This document shows positions 47,621 to 59,393 of a stretch of 64,000 nucleotides of DNA, one piece after another. The notes beneath the pieces were generated by a model, which did not search any database, was not told the origin of the DNA, and saw nothing but the letters and a program-made list of their open reading frames with translations. The DNA is taken from positions 1 to 64,000 of the forward strand of contig MU604000.1 of assembly GCA_025201845.1 (NCBI GenBank), given 5' to 3'. This stretch comes from Martensiomyces pterosporus. Taxonomy: Eukaryota; Kickxellomycota; Kickxellomycetes; Kickxellales; Kickxellaceae. Positions within the stretch are counted from its first letter, which is position 1. Each line of letters starts with the position of its first letter. A program made the translations under genes and the position numbers.

Positions 47621-50600
47621 ATGCACGAGCCTATATTCACGTATTGTCGCGAGATACTCCCTCCCAGCATAGTGGGGCGAGCAGTGAGTCTCAGCTTTAC
47701 AGAGGCTGGGAAGGCCAATCTTGCGTTGGCACGTGGAAATTTATTGGAGCTGTACGAGGTGGAGCTGGTTGAGAGGCGAGCGCGCGGCAGCGACGACAGA
47801 GAGGTCCCTGCTGATGAGTACACGCACCGTAACGCAAATGCTGATGAGGTAAGGCGCTTGCTGTCTCCTGGATTCAGTAACTGGGGGTGCGCTGTGCCCC
47901 AGATTCAAAGGGCAAGCAGGCTAATGGCAGGCATTAAATCCCGTATGTGTAGTTTGACCTTCCGATGATCCGAGGCGACGCGAAGAGTGGTGGAGCCGGC
48001 GACGAGCTCCACGGAAACAAGCAGCCCCAGCTGCACTTGCTGGGGCAATGGAGCCTTCACGGCGCAATTATGGATATGCAAGGTGTGCGGTGCGGCACCA
48101 AGGGGCGCAAGGGCGTTGACAGCCTGTTGATCTCGTTTCCGGAGGCAAAGATGTCGCTGGTGTCGTTCGAGCCCAGCACACAAAGCATTGTCACAGAGTC
48201 TATCCACTACTACGAACAAGAGGCGCTTATGCAAAAGTCGTTCAACGATAGCCAGTCGTGCGACTTGCGCGTCGACCCGGCTGGGCGCTGTGCCATCATG
48301 CGCATTTACGAGGACCAGCTAGCCGTGCTGCCGCTGATTGCGCCTGACGAGCCAAGCACACAGGGCTCTGCCAAGCCGTACATGGACAGCTTCGTGGTCA
48401 ATCTGCGCACGCCGGAAATCAATGTGCGCAACGTTCGGGACTACGTGTTCCTCAACGGCTATTTGGAGCCCACGCTTGCACTGCTCCATGAGCAAGAGAC
48501 AACATGGCCGGGTCTGGTGGAGAGCCGGCGCGACACTTGTGTGGTCTCTGTTCTGTCGCTTGACCTGTCTCGCCGCACCATGCCGGTCATTCAGACTGCC
48601 AGCGGGCTTCCATATGACTGCCAGGTCATTATACCCGTTCCTCAGCCTATAGGCGGTGTTCTTGTGTTTGCATCCAGCTCCATTGCGCATATCACCAATG
48701 GGTCGATATCGTGCTTGTCGGTGCTGAACAAAGCGGCTGTCCATGGCATTGGAGCATCAATGCGAGAATACATTGACAGCACAAACGAGGCGCTAGGGCT
48801 TGTGCTGAGCCCCAGAGATTGCGCGCCGGTGTTTATCAGCCAAAACACATTGGCGCTGTGGACACAGTTGGGCCAAACATTCCTGCTCAAGCTGGATGGG
48901 GAGGGCCGTCGCGTCGAAAGGATTGTTGCCAAGCAATTCTCGGGCACTGATCCCCGCTCAGAGGAGCAAACCCCAGGCACCAACACTTGGGACGATTTGT
49001 GCATCATACCTTCGTGCGTGGCTGAGCTTCGGCTTTCATACGACGACGCAGGCGGTGGTCAGCGAGGCTCGTCGTGTTTCTTTGTAGGCGGGTCTTCTGG
49101 ACGATCCCTTTTGCTTGGTGTCGAATACAAAGGTTCTGCAAAGAAAATAAACACAAAGAGGGCTGGTGGCACCGCTGGACGTCCGCCAGCACAGACACAG
49201 CAGCAGGACACAGATGCTAGCATGGCCTCTCAGTCGGACGACACAGACATCGATGCGCTGCTGTATGGCGATGCGTCGATGGCCCCGCGCACACTCAGCC
49301 TGGGAAACATCGATACTCCTGGAACCACCACCGACAGCATGGATGCCAGCGAGGGCGCAGGTGCTGAGGTATGGAGCGACAGCGACAGCTGGGCGGCGCA
49401 TTTCAGATTCACCGTGTACGACGAGATCCTGGGCACGGGGCCAATAACGGATATGGAAGTTGGCGCTTCAGCAGCAGCGCGAGCAAAGGTTTTTGGCGAC
49501 GAGGGGCTCGAGCTGGTCACCTGCACGGGAAACGAGTGGCGCGGTTGCTTGCGTGTCCAGCAGCGCCAGGTTCGGCCAGAGGTCATTGCGTCGTTTGACT
49601 TGCCTGGCGCGCCCGCACGCCGGGTGTGGACTGTCCGCTGCCGCAAGGAGTACAACATTGGCGGCGTGATGCAGGCGGCAGACGACGTCCCGCTCACGGA
49701 CCTTGCAGACACATTTATGGTCGTCTCGCGCGATGCAAGCACGGCCGTCTTTGCTGCCGGAGACGAGCTGCAAGAGATGGAGCGCACGGGTTTCTTTACA
49801 CGGGGCGCAACATTGGAGGTCGGCGAGATCCTTGGCAACACGCGCATCATCCAGGTCCACGCAGACGGCATGCTTGTGCTGAGTGCCTCTGGGCGTGAAA
49901 CACAGGCATTCACATTTGACCATGGCCAGCGAGTTGTCTCTGCCGAAATCGCAGACCCGTATGTGCTTCTGCGCACATCGCTGGATGACTATATGCTGTT
50001 CGAGGCAGACGCTGAGACACGCAAGCTCAATGCAGTTGCGATTCCCAGCGTGTTCGACCCGAGCAAGGTCGTCTCTACTGCGTTCTTTGAGGATGTCCAC
50101 CGCGTACTCACAACCACGAAGGAATGGATTGACCACAACCCCGACGCTTTGGAGGAGCAGACTTCGGGAGCCATGGAGGGCAATGCGCTTGACGCCGATT
50201 TGGACTACCTCTATGCCGACAATTCGGGGCTAGGGAAGCGCAAGCAGCCGCACAATAGCCAGCCAAGCAGCAGTGCCAAGCGCTCCTCGAGGAGAAAGCA
50301 TGCTGACGCCTACGACGATTTGTACAACGAGGATGAGGAGGACCCCAAGCCAAGCAGCTCCTTGGGCGCTGGGGACGAGGATGGCGACGAGATAATCACG
50401 CACGGCGCAGTGGCTGGCCATCTTTTGCATCGGCCAGAGTCAAAGCCCCAATGGAACGCCGGCGATGAGCAAGATTCAGAAGCCAGCAACACTGAGGGCA
50501 TCCGAAACGAGAACCCCTTGTACATGCTGATAGCGCGTACCAATGGCGACCTATGCATCTACCGGCTGCCTCAGTTTGACGAAGTCTGGCGCACCACACG

Positions 50601-53385
50601 CTTCGATTACCTTTCTGACGTCTTGACCGCGGCAGTGACGCCTGTCCCCGGAAAGCCAAATGGCGGTGATGCTGCAAGCGACAGCGACAGCGACAACGGT
50701 AGCGACGAAGGCAGCAGCAAGGATGGCGCTGCTCCCAAGGACGGCATCAACGGAGCACCCAGACAAGGAGCAGCCAGCTCGGGCAGCATCCCTGGTGCTA
50801 GTGACGCAGCCATTCCTGGCACTTCGGCCCATTCGCGAAGACTCGACCAGTTTACGCTTGTTCAGCTTGGTGGGGCTGATCTGCAAAGCACGTTCTTTGT
50901 CGTGCTCTCCACAGCAGGCGAGGTGGTCGTTTACCGAGCATTTGAGCACTGCGCAGTGGAAAACCTGGTCCACATCCGCCAGTCGAAAGAGGCACCAGCG
51001 GACCTTCAGAGCATGATTGCATACGAGTACGAGAGCCAGCTGGCACTTCGATTTGTGCGTGTCCCGCATGACGTCCTTGCATATGACCCCGGATACGAGG
51101 CCAAGGTGCGAAGCGCGCAGGCCAAGCAGGCAAGAGCGTTTGAGTCCTGGGACAAGCGGAACAAAGAGCGGCTGGCGGACTTGGCTGAGGCGGAAAAACT
51201 GGCGCGTGAGAAGGCAAAAGCCAAGCAGCGCCGCGAAGAAAGCGATGCAGTTGCCGATTGGGGTGATTCTGACAGCGAGACTCCTGGCAGCGACAGTGGC
51301 GACGGCAATGCTGGCGCAGGCTCTGAGCACACCGACAACGGAAACAGCATCGACGGCCGCAGCGATCTTGGCGGCAAAGGTGCTGGCGCTTCTCTGCCAG
51401 ATGCACAAGCGGAAGACGCGTATATGCCGGCTGATAGCGCCGTGGATGTTTTTGCCGGCAGCTATGAGACGGAGGGGCAGAGTGGCGAGCAAGGCAGCAC
51501 GGCTGCTGACGCAAAACGAAGGAGCGAGGATGAGGGTGGCGGGGTGGGGGGCCTTGCTCCGCTTGTACCTGTGCGCAAGTTCACCGTTCTCGACAACATT
51601 GGTGGATACTCGGCCTTGTTTGTCTCTGGCCTGCGTCCTATGATTGTGCTTGTTGGCACCAAGAAGTATGCCCGTGTCCACCCAGTGCGCCTGCCAGTCA
51701 AGCTGCCGCAGCAGCTGCTGCCCCAGGATGCACCCAAGGAATTTGACCCCGTCGCGAACGGCCTACTGACGCCATGCCGCCCAGTTGTTGGCCTGGCTCG
51801 CTTCCATAGCTCGCAGTGTCCGCACGGATTCGTTGCCCTCACGCAGGCCGGAACGCTGGTCATCGGGTCTTTGCCAGCCTCAGCACAGGCCGCTCGAGGG
51901 GGCGTCGAGTTTGATGCGCCGTGGCCTGTGCGCTGCATACCCGTTGGCACGGCGCATGCGGGAGTCAGCACGCTTGGCGGAGTGGCATTCCACCCGCAGT
52001 CGGGCAGCTATGCCGTTGCCTCAACAACCATCAGCCAGTTCTACATCAAAGAGCCCGACCCTGAAATTGCGGCCAAGGTTACCGAGGAGGAGCTGCGAAA
52101 GGCAGCTGCCACAGATGGCAACGAGACCGGCAGCGACGGGGACAACCAGATCCAGGCACAAGCACTGATGGCCGGCCTGACTCCCGACCAGCTGGACCCC
52201 CAGCAGTCGCTGATTCCAGAGCACCAGCGCCCAAACATCCACACAACGTCAGCGCCGCCGCTTGCGCCGCGCTTCCACCTCGATCTGCTCAGCCCGGCGA
52301 CGTGGGAAACCGTCGACACCTACAGCTTTGAGCAGAACGAACACATTGTGGCCATGCAGACGCTGGAGCTGGAGTCGCGCCAAACCGCAGGTGGCCGCAA
52401 GCCCTTCCTTTGTGTGGCTACAGGGTTTATCTTGGGCGAGGACGTGAGCTCGCGTGGCAAGATCTACATCTTTGACATTGTCGAGGTTGTGCCGCTGCCT
52501 GGGCGGCCACAAACAAACCGCAAGCTCAAGCTGCTTTATCAGGAGGAAATCCGCGGCACAATCAGCGCACTGGGCGAGATGCGAGGCCATGTTGTGGTGT
52601 CTGTTGGGTCCAAGATATTTGTGCGGTCGTTTGAGGACAACGAGAAGCTGGTCAGCGTCGCGTTCCTGGACTGCCAGAGTTGGGTCAAGTCTCTGGTTGG
52701 GCTCAAGAGCTTCCTATTGATCGGCGACCTTGTGAACAGCATCTGGTTCGCTGGATTCCAAGAAGAAGGGCCTACGAAAGTACAGATCCTGGGCCGGGAC
52801 TACTACAACAAGCTGGCAGTCGAGCAAGCTGACTTTTTGATTCGTGGAAGCCAGCTTTTGTTTCTGGTTGCAGACACGTACGGGCAGCTTCACTTCTTCA
52901 GCTATGCGCCGCACGATGCTCACTCATTCAAGGGCCAGAAGTTGCTTCGAAGGGGCGAGTACAACCTGCGTTCGCGAGTCGCAAGCATCAAGCGCCTGGT
53001 GACCCATGCGAGCCCGAGTTTGCCCGACGAGTCTCAGCATCAGCATCAGCAGGTGTGCCTGGTAGCTACGGCGTCAGGTGCAATCCAGGCGATATCGATG
53101 GTGCCAGAGAGGACATTCAAGCGCATGCATCGCATGAACACTCAGCTGGTGCATGGCGTACCGCCGCTGGCTGGGCTGAACCCCAGAGAGTACCGCTCAG
53201 TGCCTCTGCATCTGCGCCAGTACCACTCACCCAAGCGGACTGTGCTGGATGCGGATCTGCTCGTGCCCCTGTTTGCCCACGGGTCAGTCCTGCGCCAGCG
53301 CGAGATAGCCCAGCGCGTTGGAACAACTGCCGACAGAGTCATGCGCGATATCATCGGCGTGGAGCAATCGTTTGCATTCCTCTAG
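47621..53385 (+). CDS. CFT1: Cleavage factor Cft1/CPSF160 (one intron)
   Basis: Joins 47621-47848 and 47953-53385 (1886 aa). The 104-base intron starts GTAAGG, has CTAAT 31 bases before its TGTAG end and is in phase 0. Exon 1 encodes MHEPIFTYCREILPPSIVGRAVS, the start expected of CPSF160. Exon 2 holds SLLISFPEAKMSLVSFEP and RVDPAGRCAIM in the first beta-propeller, then acidic, Ser-rich inserts, a basic KRSSRRKH nuclear signal, and the C-terminal CPSF_A propeller region (SYALPQ-like repeats; ends GVEQSFAFL). Cft1 scaffolds the cleavage and polyadenylation complex. It is several hundred residues longer than human or yeast homologues because of the low-complexity inserts around residues 840-1050 and 1110-1190. 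Confidence 0.9.
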
Positions 53386-53859
53386 AACAGATAAAAATTT
53401 TCGGGAAACTGGCTAGGCAAAAAAAAAAAAGCACCACAGCAGTTGGAGGCAAGTAAACGGGACTAGTAGCAGCAGTTTTACGCCATTATCTCAGCAGCGG
53501 CTTTGCGCCAGGTTTATCCTCTTTTCTCTTTTCTCTTTTCTCTTTTCTCTTTTCCTCTTCTCTTTTCCCTTTTCCTCTTCTCTTTTCCACTCTTTTTCAT
53601 AGCTCAGCTTCGGTTTCTTCTTTCTAGTACACCATTCTAGACACCTTAGCAGCCAGAGGTAATAGCGGTGCCTCGCGCTCACTTGCTTCGTTTGCTTGAG
53701 CTGCGTTGCCCTCACCACTGCACAGAGTGCAATTCACGCTACCCCGTGCACATGAGCTAGTTGTAACCCAGCGCTAAATTCCACGCATTCTCGCTAACAG
53801 CAGCTGCCCCTTATGTTCGCGGCACAAACAATAGGCATGCGCTGAGAAGAGCAAGAACC
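53386..53859. other. Intergenic: CFT1 3' UTR and PS synthase promoter
   Basis: Dominated by a pyrimidine minisatellite at 53519-53588; no gene seen. Confidence 0.55.
53519..53588 (+). repeat. TCTTTTC heptamer pyrimidine minisatellite
   Basis: Seventy pyrimidine-only bases on the plus strand built from TCTTTTC units, the first four exact, in the PS synthase promoter region; prone to triplex formation. Confidence 0.85.
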
Positions 53860-55140
53860 ATGTCTGATCCACAAACCGAAGCAAGAGAGGGGCTGTCTCT
53901 TCAGCAGCGCCGCGCGCTGGCAGCAGCCGCGCATGCACGAACCGCTCGTGGCGTGTCGCCGGTTTTCCACGAGTCGATTGATCCCACACTGGAGTTCTTC
54001 TACCACCCACGGACGCTCTCAGTGCTTGTTGTGCTGCTCGCCGGCTTCCTCTACATCGCTCTGTATGTCGACCCGTCAAACGATATGCTGAACACAAAGT
54101 GGGGGTTGGTCGCGCTGTGCTCGGTGTTTGTTGTTGTTTCTGTTGTCTTGTTTAGAGACGGTCCGTTTATTCGTCCTCACCCTGCGTTCTGGCGTGTTGT
54201 TTTGGCGTTCAACGTCCTGTACGAAATGTTTCTGGTGTTTCTATTGTTCCAGAGCAAGCAGACTGGCCGCCAGATGATGCGGTTCTTTGACCCGGCATTG
54301 GGCGCCGAGCTGCCTGAGCGGTCATACGGCGACAACTGTGCGCTGACTGTGGAGAACCTGCGTGACGGGATCGATATCTTTGTGCTGGCTCACTCGGTTG
54401 GCTGGTTCGGGAAGACACTTATCATCCGCAACCACACCATGTGCTGGATCCTGTCCATCACATTCGAGCTCTTGGAGTACTCGCTGGCGCACCAGCTCCC
54501 CAACTTTAACGAGTGCTGGTGGGACCACTGGATCCTCGACGTGCTCACGTGCAACTGGCTAGGAATCTACGTGGGCATGAAGTGGTGCGAGTATTTCAAG
54601 GTGAAGACCTACACGTGGCACGGAATCCGCGAAATCCCGTCGATCAAGGGCAAGATCAGCCGTGCTGGTGCCCAGTTCACGCCGCACAGCTGGACCGTCT
54701 ACGAGTGGGCGCCCACTCGCCGGTTCAAGAACTTTGCGGGCTTCATCATGTTTGCCGTTCTCATCATGCTAGCCGAGCTCAACGTGTTCTACCTCAAGTC
54801 GCTGCTGTGGGTTCCGCCCGAGCACCCACTGGTCATTGCTCGCCTGTCCCTGCTGTTCCTGTTTGCTCTGCCCAGCGCGCGCGAATACTACGAGTACTAC
54901 TCCAACCCACGCTGCAAGCGCATGGGTGCGCACTGCTGGATGCTGATCGCCACATTGCTTACCGAGCTTCTGATCATCGTCAAGTTTGCACGCGGCGAGT
55001 TCGCCGAGCCCTTCCCGCAGCACGTCGTCATTTTCTGGTCTGTTGTGGCCGCCCTGATTGCTGGCTTCTCCGTGTGGCAGTTTGTTCTGTCGCCCAGGCT
55101 CAGTGGTGCTAGCGGGAACGGAAAGCCCAAATCCGACTAG
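53860..55140 (+). CDS. Phosphatidylserine synthase, base-exchange (PTDSS) type
   Basis: A 426-residue multi-pass protein of the PSS family (PF03034). It carries the family blocks SIDPTLEFFYHPRTLS near the start, RDGPFIRPHPAFWRV, YGDNCAL, then FVLAHSVGWFGKTLIIRNH, FELLEYSLAHQLPNFNECWWDHWILD (about 205-230, the acidic/His catalytic core, seen as EYSLAHQLPNFNECWWDHW), CNWLGIYVGMKWCEYF and YEWAPTRRFKNF. About nine to ten hydrophobic segments are visible. The family swaps the head group of PC or PE for serine in the ER; yeast and most Dikarya instead use CDP-diacylglycerol-dependent Cho1. ATG at 53860. Confidence 0.93.
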   Translation: MSDPQTEAREGLSLQQRRALAAAAHARTARGVSPVFHESIDPTLEFFYHPRTLSVLVVLLAGFLYIALYVDPSNDMLNTKWGLVALCSVFVVVSVVLFRDGPFIRPHPAFWRVVLAFNVLYEMFLVFLLFQSKQTGRQMMRFFDPALGAELPERSYGDNCALTVENLRDGIDIFVLAHSVGWFGKTLIIRNHTMCWILSITFELLEYSLAHQLPNFNECWWDHWILDVLTCNWLGIYVGMKWCEYFKVKTYTWHGIREIPSIKGKISRAGAQFTPHSWTVYEWAPTRRFKNFAGFIMFAVLIMLAELNVFYLKSLLWVPPEHPLVIARLSLLFLFALPSAREYYEYYSNPRCKRMGAHCWMLIATLLTELLIIVKFARGEFAEPFPQHVVIFWSVVAALIAGFSVWQFVLSPRLSGASGNGKPKSD

Positions 55141-55522
55141 ATCCTCGCATTCTTTACTAGCATTTAGCAGCTGAAGTACCAGTGCCTGTCGCTTTGTTCT
55201 TGATGCCCTAGCCCATTTAGAGTGGATAATCCTTGGTCAGCGCCCGCAGCCCAGGCCTATCGGTCCTTTTGGTCTCCTGCGGATAATCCGGACCGATAAT
55301 ACCGATATCTATTGATCACTGCGGCTGCCGTAGTGCTCTTTGCAGCTGGAATTTCTCACGGCCGCTGAAAAAAAATTGGGATAGGGGCTGGCTGTGTTTT
55401 TGGGCGAGACACTGATCCGGTTTTTGTATAAAGGGCAGGGTGCGGGGTGCTTTCCGTGGGGCTTTCCTTGCCTTTCTCTGTTTTCGTTTTTATATTCAAG
55501 CGAGGCTATTCAAAACAACGAA
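55141..55522. other. Promoter of the M17 aminopeptidase gene
   Basis: Contains three GATAAT motifs plus a GATATC between 55224 and 55310, and TATAAAG at 55427-55433, 96 bases before the ATG. Confidence 0.5.
55427..55433 (+). promoter_or_regulatory. TATA box
   Basis: TATAAAG followed by GGGC, 96 bases upstream of the ATG at 55523; nearer than for other genes here. Confidence 0.5.
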
Positions 55523-58500
55523 ATGAGTGCTCTTCCGGAAATTAGAATTCACTCCGACCTCGGCACGCTCTCCGCTGCCAGCTACGATGCACTCGTCGCT
55601 GTGTACACCAAGCTGGACTCGCTGAGCTCGCTCTCTGGCTCCGCCACTGCCTGGGTCGAGGCAGTCAGGCCCTTCAGCCAGGTGGACAAGGAGTTTGGAA
55701 ACTCGGTCGCGCTTATCCCTTCCGCTTCTGTTGGTGGCGGCCGTCTTGTTCTCTCCCCCACTGGAACGCTCAACGACGACACTGATGACGTGAGGAAATA
55801 CCAGGGTAAGCCTTGGAGCCTGGAGCAGCGCTGTTTGGACCCTCCTCCGCCTTGCGTGGCTGCCCGCTCTTTTGGGATGGCCCCCTGGCGGGCCAGAGGT
55901 TGAGGCAGGGCACACATGCATGATCCTGTGATATTCATATGGCAAGCAGGCCCCTGCCTTGCAGACGCGAGTGCCTTGCCTTGTGGATCCCTTATTTTCC
56001 TGGATTAAGCACAATACCTGCCCATTGATAGCTAACCTACATGTGTCATAACCAAGTCTGATTTTTATCGCTGGCAACGTAGAGGCTGTGAAGGCCGGTG
56101 TCGCGAGGGCTATCGAGGCTGGGGCCAAGCGCCCAGCCGTCCTCCTCGCACAGTCCCCTCCGGCTGTCGGCGAGGTTCCCGATGCTGATTTCTCGCGCTG
56201 GATCGAAGTCGCTCTTCTTGGAGCCCTTGATGCCTCGTATGTCACCCTTGTTGTCCGCGAGCACCGCCAGGCTACCCAGGGAGCCGAGGCTGTTCTGGAG
56301 AAGCTGTCTTCGATCGACCTTGTTGTTCCTGGATCCGTCAGCGCTGCTGACCTGGACAAGGCTGCAAAGCGCGTCAAGGCCATCGAGTCTGGCCGCCGCT
56401 TGGCTGTTGGTAAGATGACGTGATGGGTGCATGGTGACTCGCTATAGCCTGATCTGCATGCTTGGATCAAGCTGGCTCTGTGCACCTTGCTTGAGCCGCA
56501 CAGCGGCTACGCCCCTTATACGTATGCCACTGCGCTGCTGGTTGATCTGAGTGGTGCTGGTATCGAATCACCCGTCGCCCTGCTAACATCTAAGCGCGCC
56601 ATGCCAACGGCACCCTGCCGGTTTTATTTTTATTTTTATTTTGTGCTTGAGCGGAGAGTAGACATGGGCTACGGCGATCCTGAGCGTATGACCCCCTACA
56701 GCTGCGCAGAGATCATTGAGGCGGCTGTGAAGGCGATCCCCGGAATCGAGTACCAGGAGATCAAGGACCTCGACGTGCTCAGGAAGGAGTACCCTCTGCT
56801 GTACAACTCGGCGCGCGCCTCGCTTGCAGGTAAAGTAGAAATGAGCATTGTCCTTGTCCTCCCCCTGCTGCTCTTGCTGCTGATGCTTCGCTGCTGCTCT
56901 TCCGATGGCGCCCGCATACACCCGGCACTAGTGGGGTGTCTCGGCTAGATGCGGGGCGCAAGCACAAGGAACAAACCTACACGCATGCACATTTGTGTCG
57001 TGGGGTGCGTCTATTTTTATCCACTTCAGCCGTGTGCCGGCAGCAGCCCTTTGTTTGATGTCTGGACGATGGTTTTTGGTTTTGCATACATTGTCAGCGC
57101 CCCGGGCTCATTTTTCTTTTGGCGGTGGTACCATGTTTGACAAGAAAGGAAATGGCGTTGGTAGTGCCAAGCCCAATGTTTGCTTTGTCCACAATCTACC
57201 CCTTGGCGCGAATCCTGCTCTCCTGCTGCTCTCTTGATGGCGATTCACTGGCATGCGTTTGTGTGTCATGGCAGGCGGCTTGAATGAGGGTGCATACTGA
57301 TTGTGGATTGACCGTAAACAATCCTTGCAACGTCCTTGCCTGCCATGCGACGATCAGTGCTCCCTCTGCCTGTCCCTCCTTGCCCCTTCCCTCTATCTTC
57401 CTAGCACATCGCCCATAGCCCCTCGTTTCTTGTTCCCTCAAAGGGCAGCAATCTATGCATGTACTTGCGCATCGGCAGTTGCAATGCCAGTGACGCTGGA
57501 ACTTGCACACACATTGCAACGGCTCATTAACAGGAGCGACGCAAAGCAAAACACGTCATGCGACCCCAGGCTTTTAATGAGTAACATAAAATGGGGAGGC
57601 GACAAAGCGCAAACACTGCTGCGTCTGCCCAGAGACATGCGTTTGGCTGCCATTCTACAGCCCTTGCTGCTATATGGAAGACTAGAGTGCGTGCGTGCTA
57701 TGAACTATGTTTAGCTGCCCTGGGGATGTCTTCCTTTGCTTTTGGGATTGCATCGGATTGGCAGCAGCCTGGACAGCCTCCTTTTTGGCTTCAGCGCCAT
57801 ATATTCTCATCATGTATTTTGTTTTTGGTGTGCACAGACCGCAGATCCCAATGCCTTCCACTCCCGCACACTTGCCGCTGCTGCTGCCGTCCTCATTGTT
57901 TGACGCGTTATTGACTCTATTGAGCTTGTTCTAAACGCGCGTCTGCAGCGGGTGCTCGTTTGCCGCCGTCATGTATATCTGCTTAGAGAAGAAGACGTGG
58001 CCGTGCGTTGTGAAGCTTGAGTACAGGTCTCCCGAGCCAGCCAAGGTTAATGAACAGTAAGTGCACGCCTCTCTTCTAAAATGGAAAACATGCGCGCACA
58101 CGCGCACACACACACGCACACGCACACGCACACATATGCTCGTCCAAGTGATGAGCGCTGTGCATACATTTCTTTTGGTTTCCGCCCACCAGATATCGGC
58201 ATATCGAGAGTCGCTGTACCCCTTATTTGGAAGAGCACATCTTTTGAGTTTTTCGATTTGCATTTCGATGATGCGACTCTGGTGTGATTTGCTGGGTTTG
58301 AATTGCGCTTTTGCATTTGCTGTGTCCGTGCTGCTTTGTGTCGGATTGGCATGGGCTTGATTTCTTCTCTTTTTTCAAGCAACATTTCGTTTAGGAACGG
58401 AAGGGATGGAGCTTTGCATGTATGAGCGTTTGTGTGTGCGGGTGTGCGTGTGTGCGGGTGTGCAGGCGTGCGGGTGTGCGTGTGGGAACGGGTGCTTGTG

Positions 58501-59393
58501 CTCCAGGCAGACACGGATGGCGGTATTTCTGTTGCCATGTTCACTGTACACGGGTTCCCTGTATGCTTTTTTTTTGATGTAGCCTTTATGTTGTTGGCAA
58601 GGGTGTCACTTACGATACGGGAGGCATCACGCTCAAGATTGGCAGTGCGATGCGTGGAATGTCACGCGACAAGCTTGGCGCATGCGGGCTTGCAGGCTTT
58701 GTTCTTGCGACAGGCCTCATTCAGGAGCCCGGCGTGAACATCAGCTGTATTTTGGCGTTTGAGCGCAACTCTATTGGGCCCAACACGCTGCTCCCCGACG
58801 AGGTGGTTGTGTCTCGCGCTGGAGTGCGCGTGCTGATCAACGACACCGACGCCGAGGGACGCCTGGTGATGACGGATCCTGTGGCCGAGTGTCGTGAGCG
58901 CATTCTGGCTGCCCGTGCAGCTGGCGACAAAACGCGATCTGTCATTTACACAGCAGCAACACTCACTGGTCATGTCATCCGTGCGTACGGGTGGTATGGA
59001 GCCACTGTTGCCAACGGGCCTGCGAGAAAGGGCAAGTACGACCAGCGTCTTGCTGTATCGGGACTTGCATACGGCGATCCCTTTGAGAACAGCATCATGC
59101 GCCGCGAGGATCACAGCTTTGTTGCCTCGAAGACGGACAGAGAGGATGTGTACCAGTGCAACGGCCAGCCCAGCACCATGACCGACCGTGGGCATCAGTA
59201 CCCCGCTGCCTTCATCATCAAGGCATCTGGATTGGACAAGAATAGCACCAAGTCCGGAGCTGACGCCGCCATCCCATTTGTGCATGTTGATATTGCTGGC
59301 AGCGCCGAAGACGGTGTTGAGCCTGGACTTGGCCTGTGCGCAATCACTGGAAGCCCAGTGGCCACATTTGCGGGTGCCTTCTGGTCGGAGTAA
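55523..59393 (+). CDS. M17 leucyl aminopeptidase, LAP-1-like (five exons)
   Basis: My model joins 55523-55805, 56083-56409, 56662-56829, 57987-58056 and 58583-59393 (1659 bases, 552 aa). Introns are 277, 252, 1157 and 526 bases, all GT...TAG; CTAAC branch-like sites lie at 56032-56036 and 56583-56587. The joined protein reads continuously: LAVDMGYGDPERMTP across exons 2/3, RASLAEKKTWPCVVKLEYRSP across 3/4 and VNEQHLYVVGKGVTYDTGG across 4/5. The metal-binding GKGVTYDTGG and the NDTDAEGRLVMTD motif of M17 are intact. GMSRDKLGACGLAGF and GHQYPAAF resemble the nematode LAP-1 subgroup rather than bacterial PepA. It is a cytosolic metallo-aminopeptidase. Confidence 0.85.
56830..57986 (+). other. 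Intron 3 of the M17 aminopeptidase gene (1157 bases)
   Basis: Starts GTAAAG and ends GCTTAG, phase 1. It is several times longer than any other intron in the window. The protein junction is complete without it, so no missing exon is implied. It holds a few short ORFs without family-like sequence. Confidence 0.7.
58096..58134 (+). repeat. CACACG-type tract, left arm of inverted repeat pair
   Basis: Mostly CACACG/CACA units inside intron 4. Confidence 0.8.
58427..58487 (+). repeat. GTGTGCG-type tract, right arm of inverted repeat pair
   Basis: Mostly GTGTGCG/GGTGTGCG units inside intron 4, complementary in register to the CA tract. Confidence 0.8.

Larger units (their letters stand above)
58057..58582 (+). 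other. Intron 4 of the M17 aminopeptidase gene with complementary CA and GT repeats
   Basis: Starts GTAAGT and ends ATGTAG, phase 2. A CA/CG-rich tract (58096-58134) and a GT/GG-rich tract (58427-58487) lie 290 bases apart and are largely complementary. Confidence 0.75.

Noticed and set aside
53491..53718. 75-codon minus-strand Lys/Glu/Arg ORF
   Set aside because: It is a translation of the pyrimidine minisatellite, with no conserved sequence.
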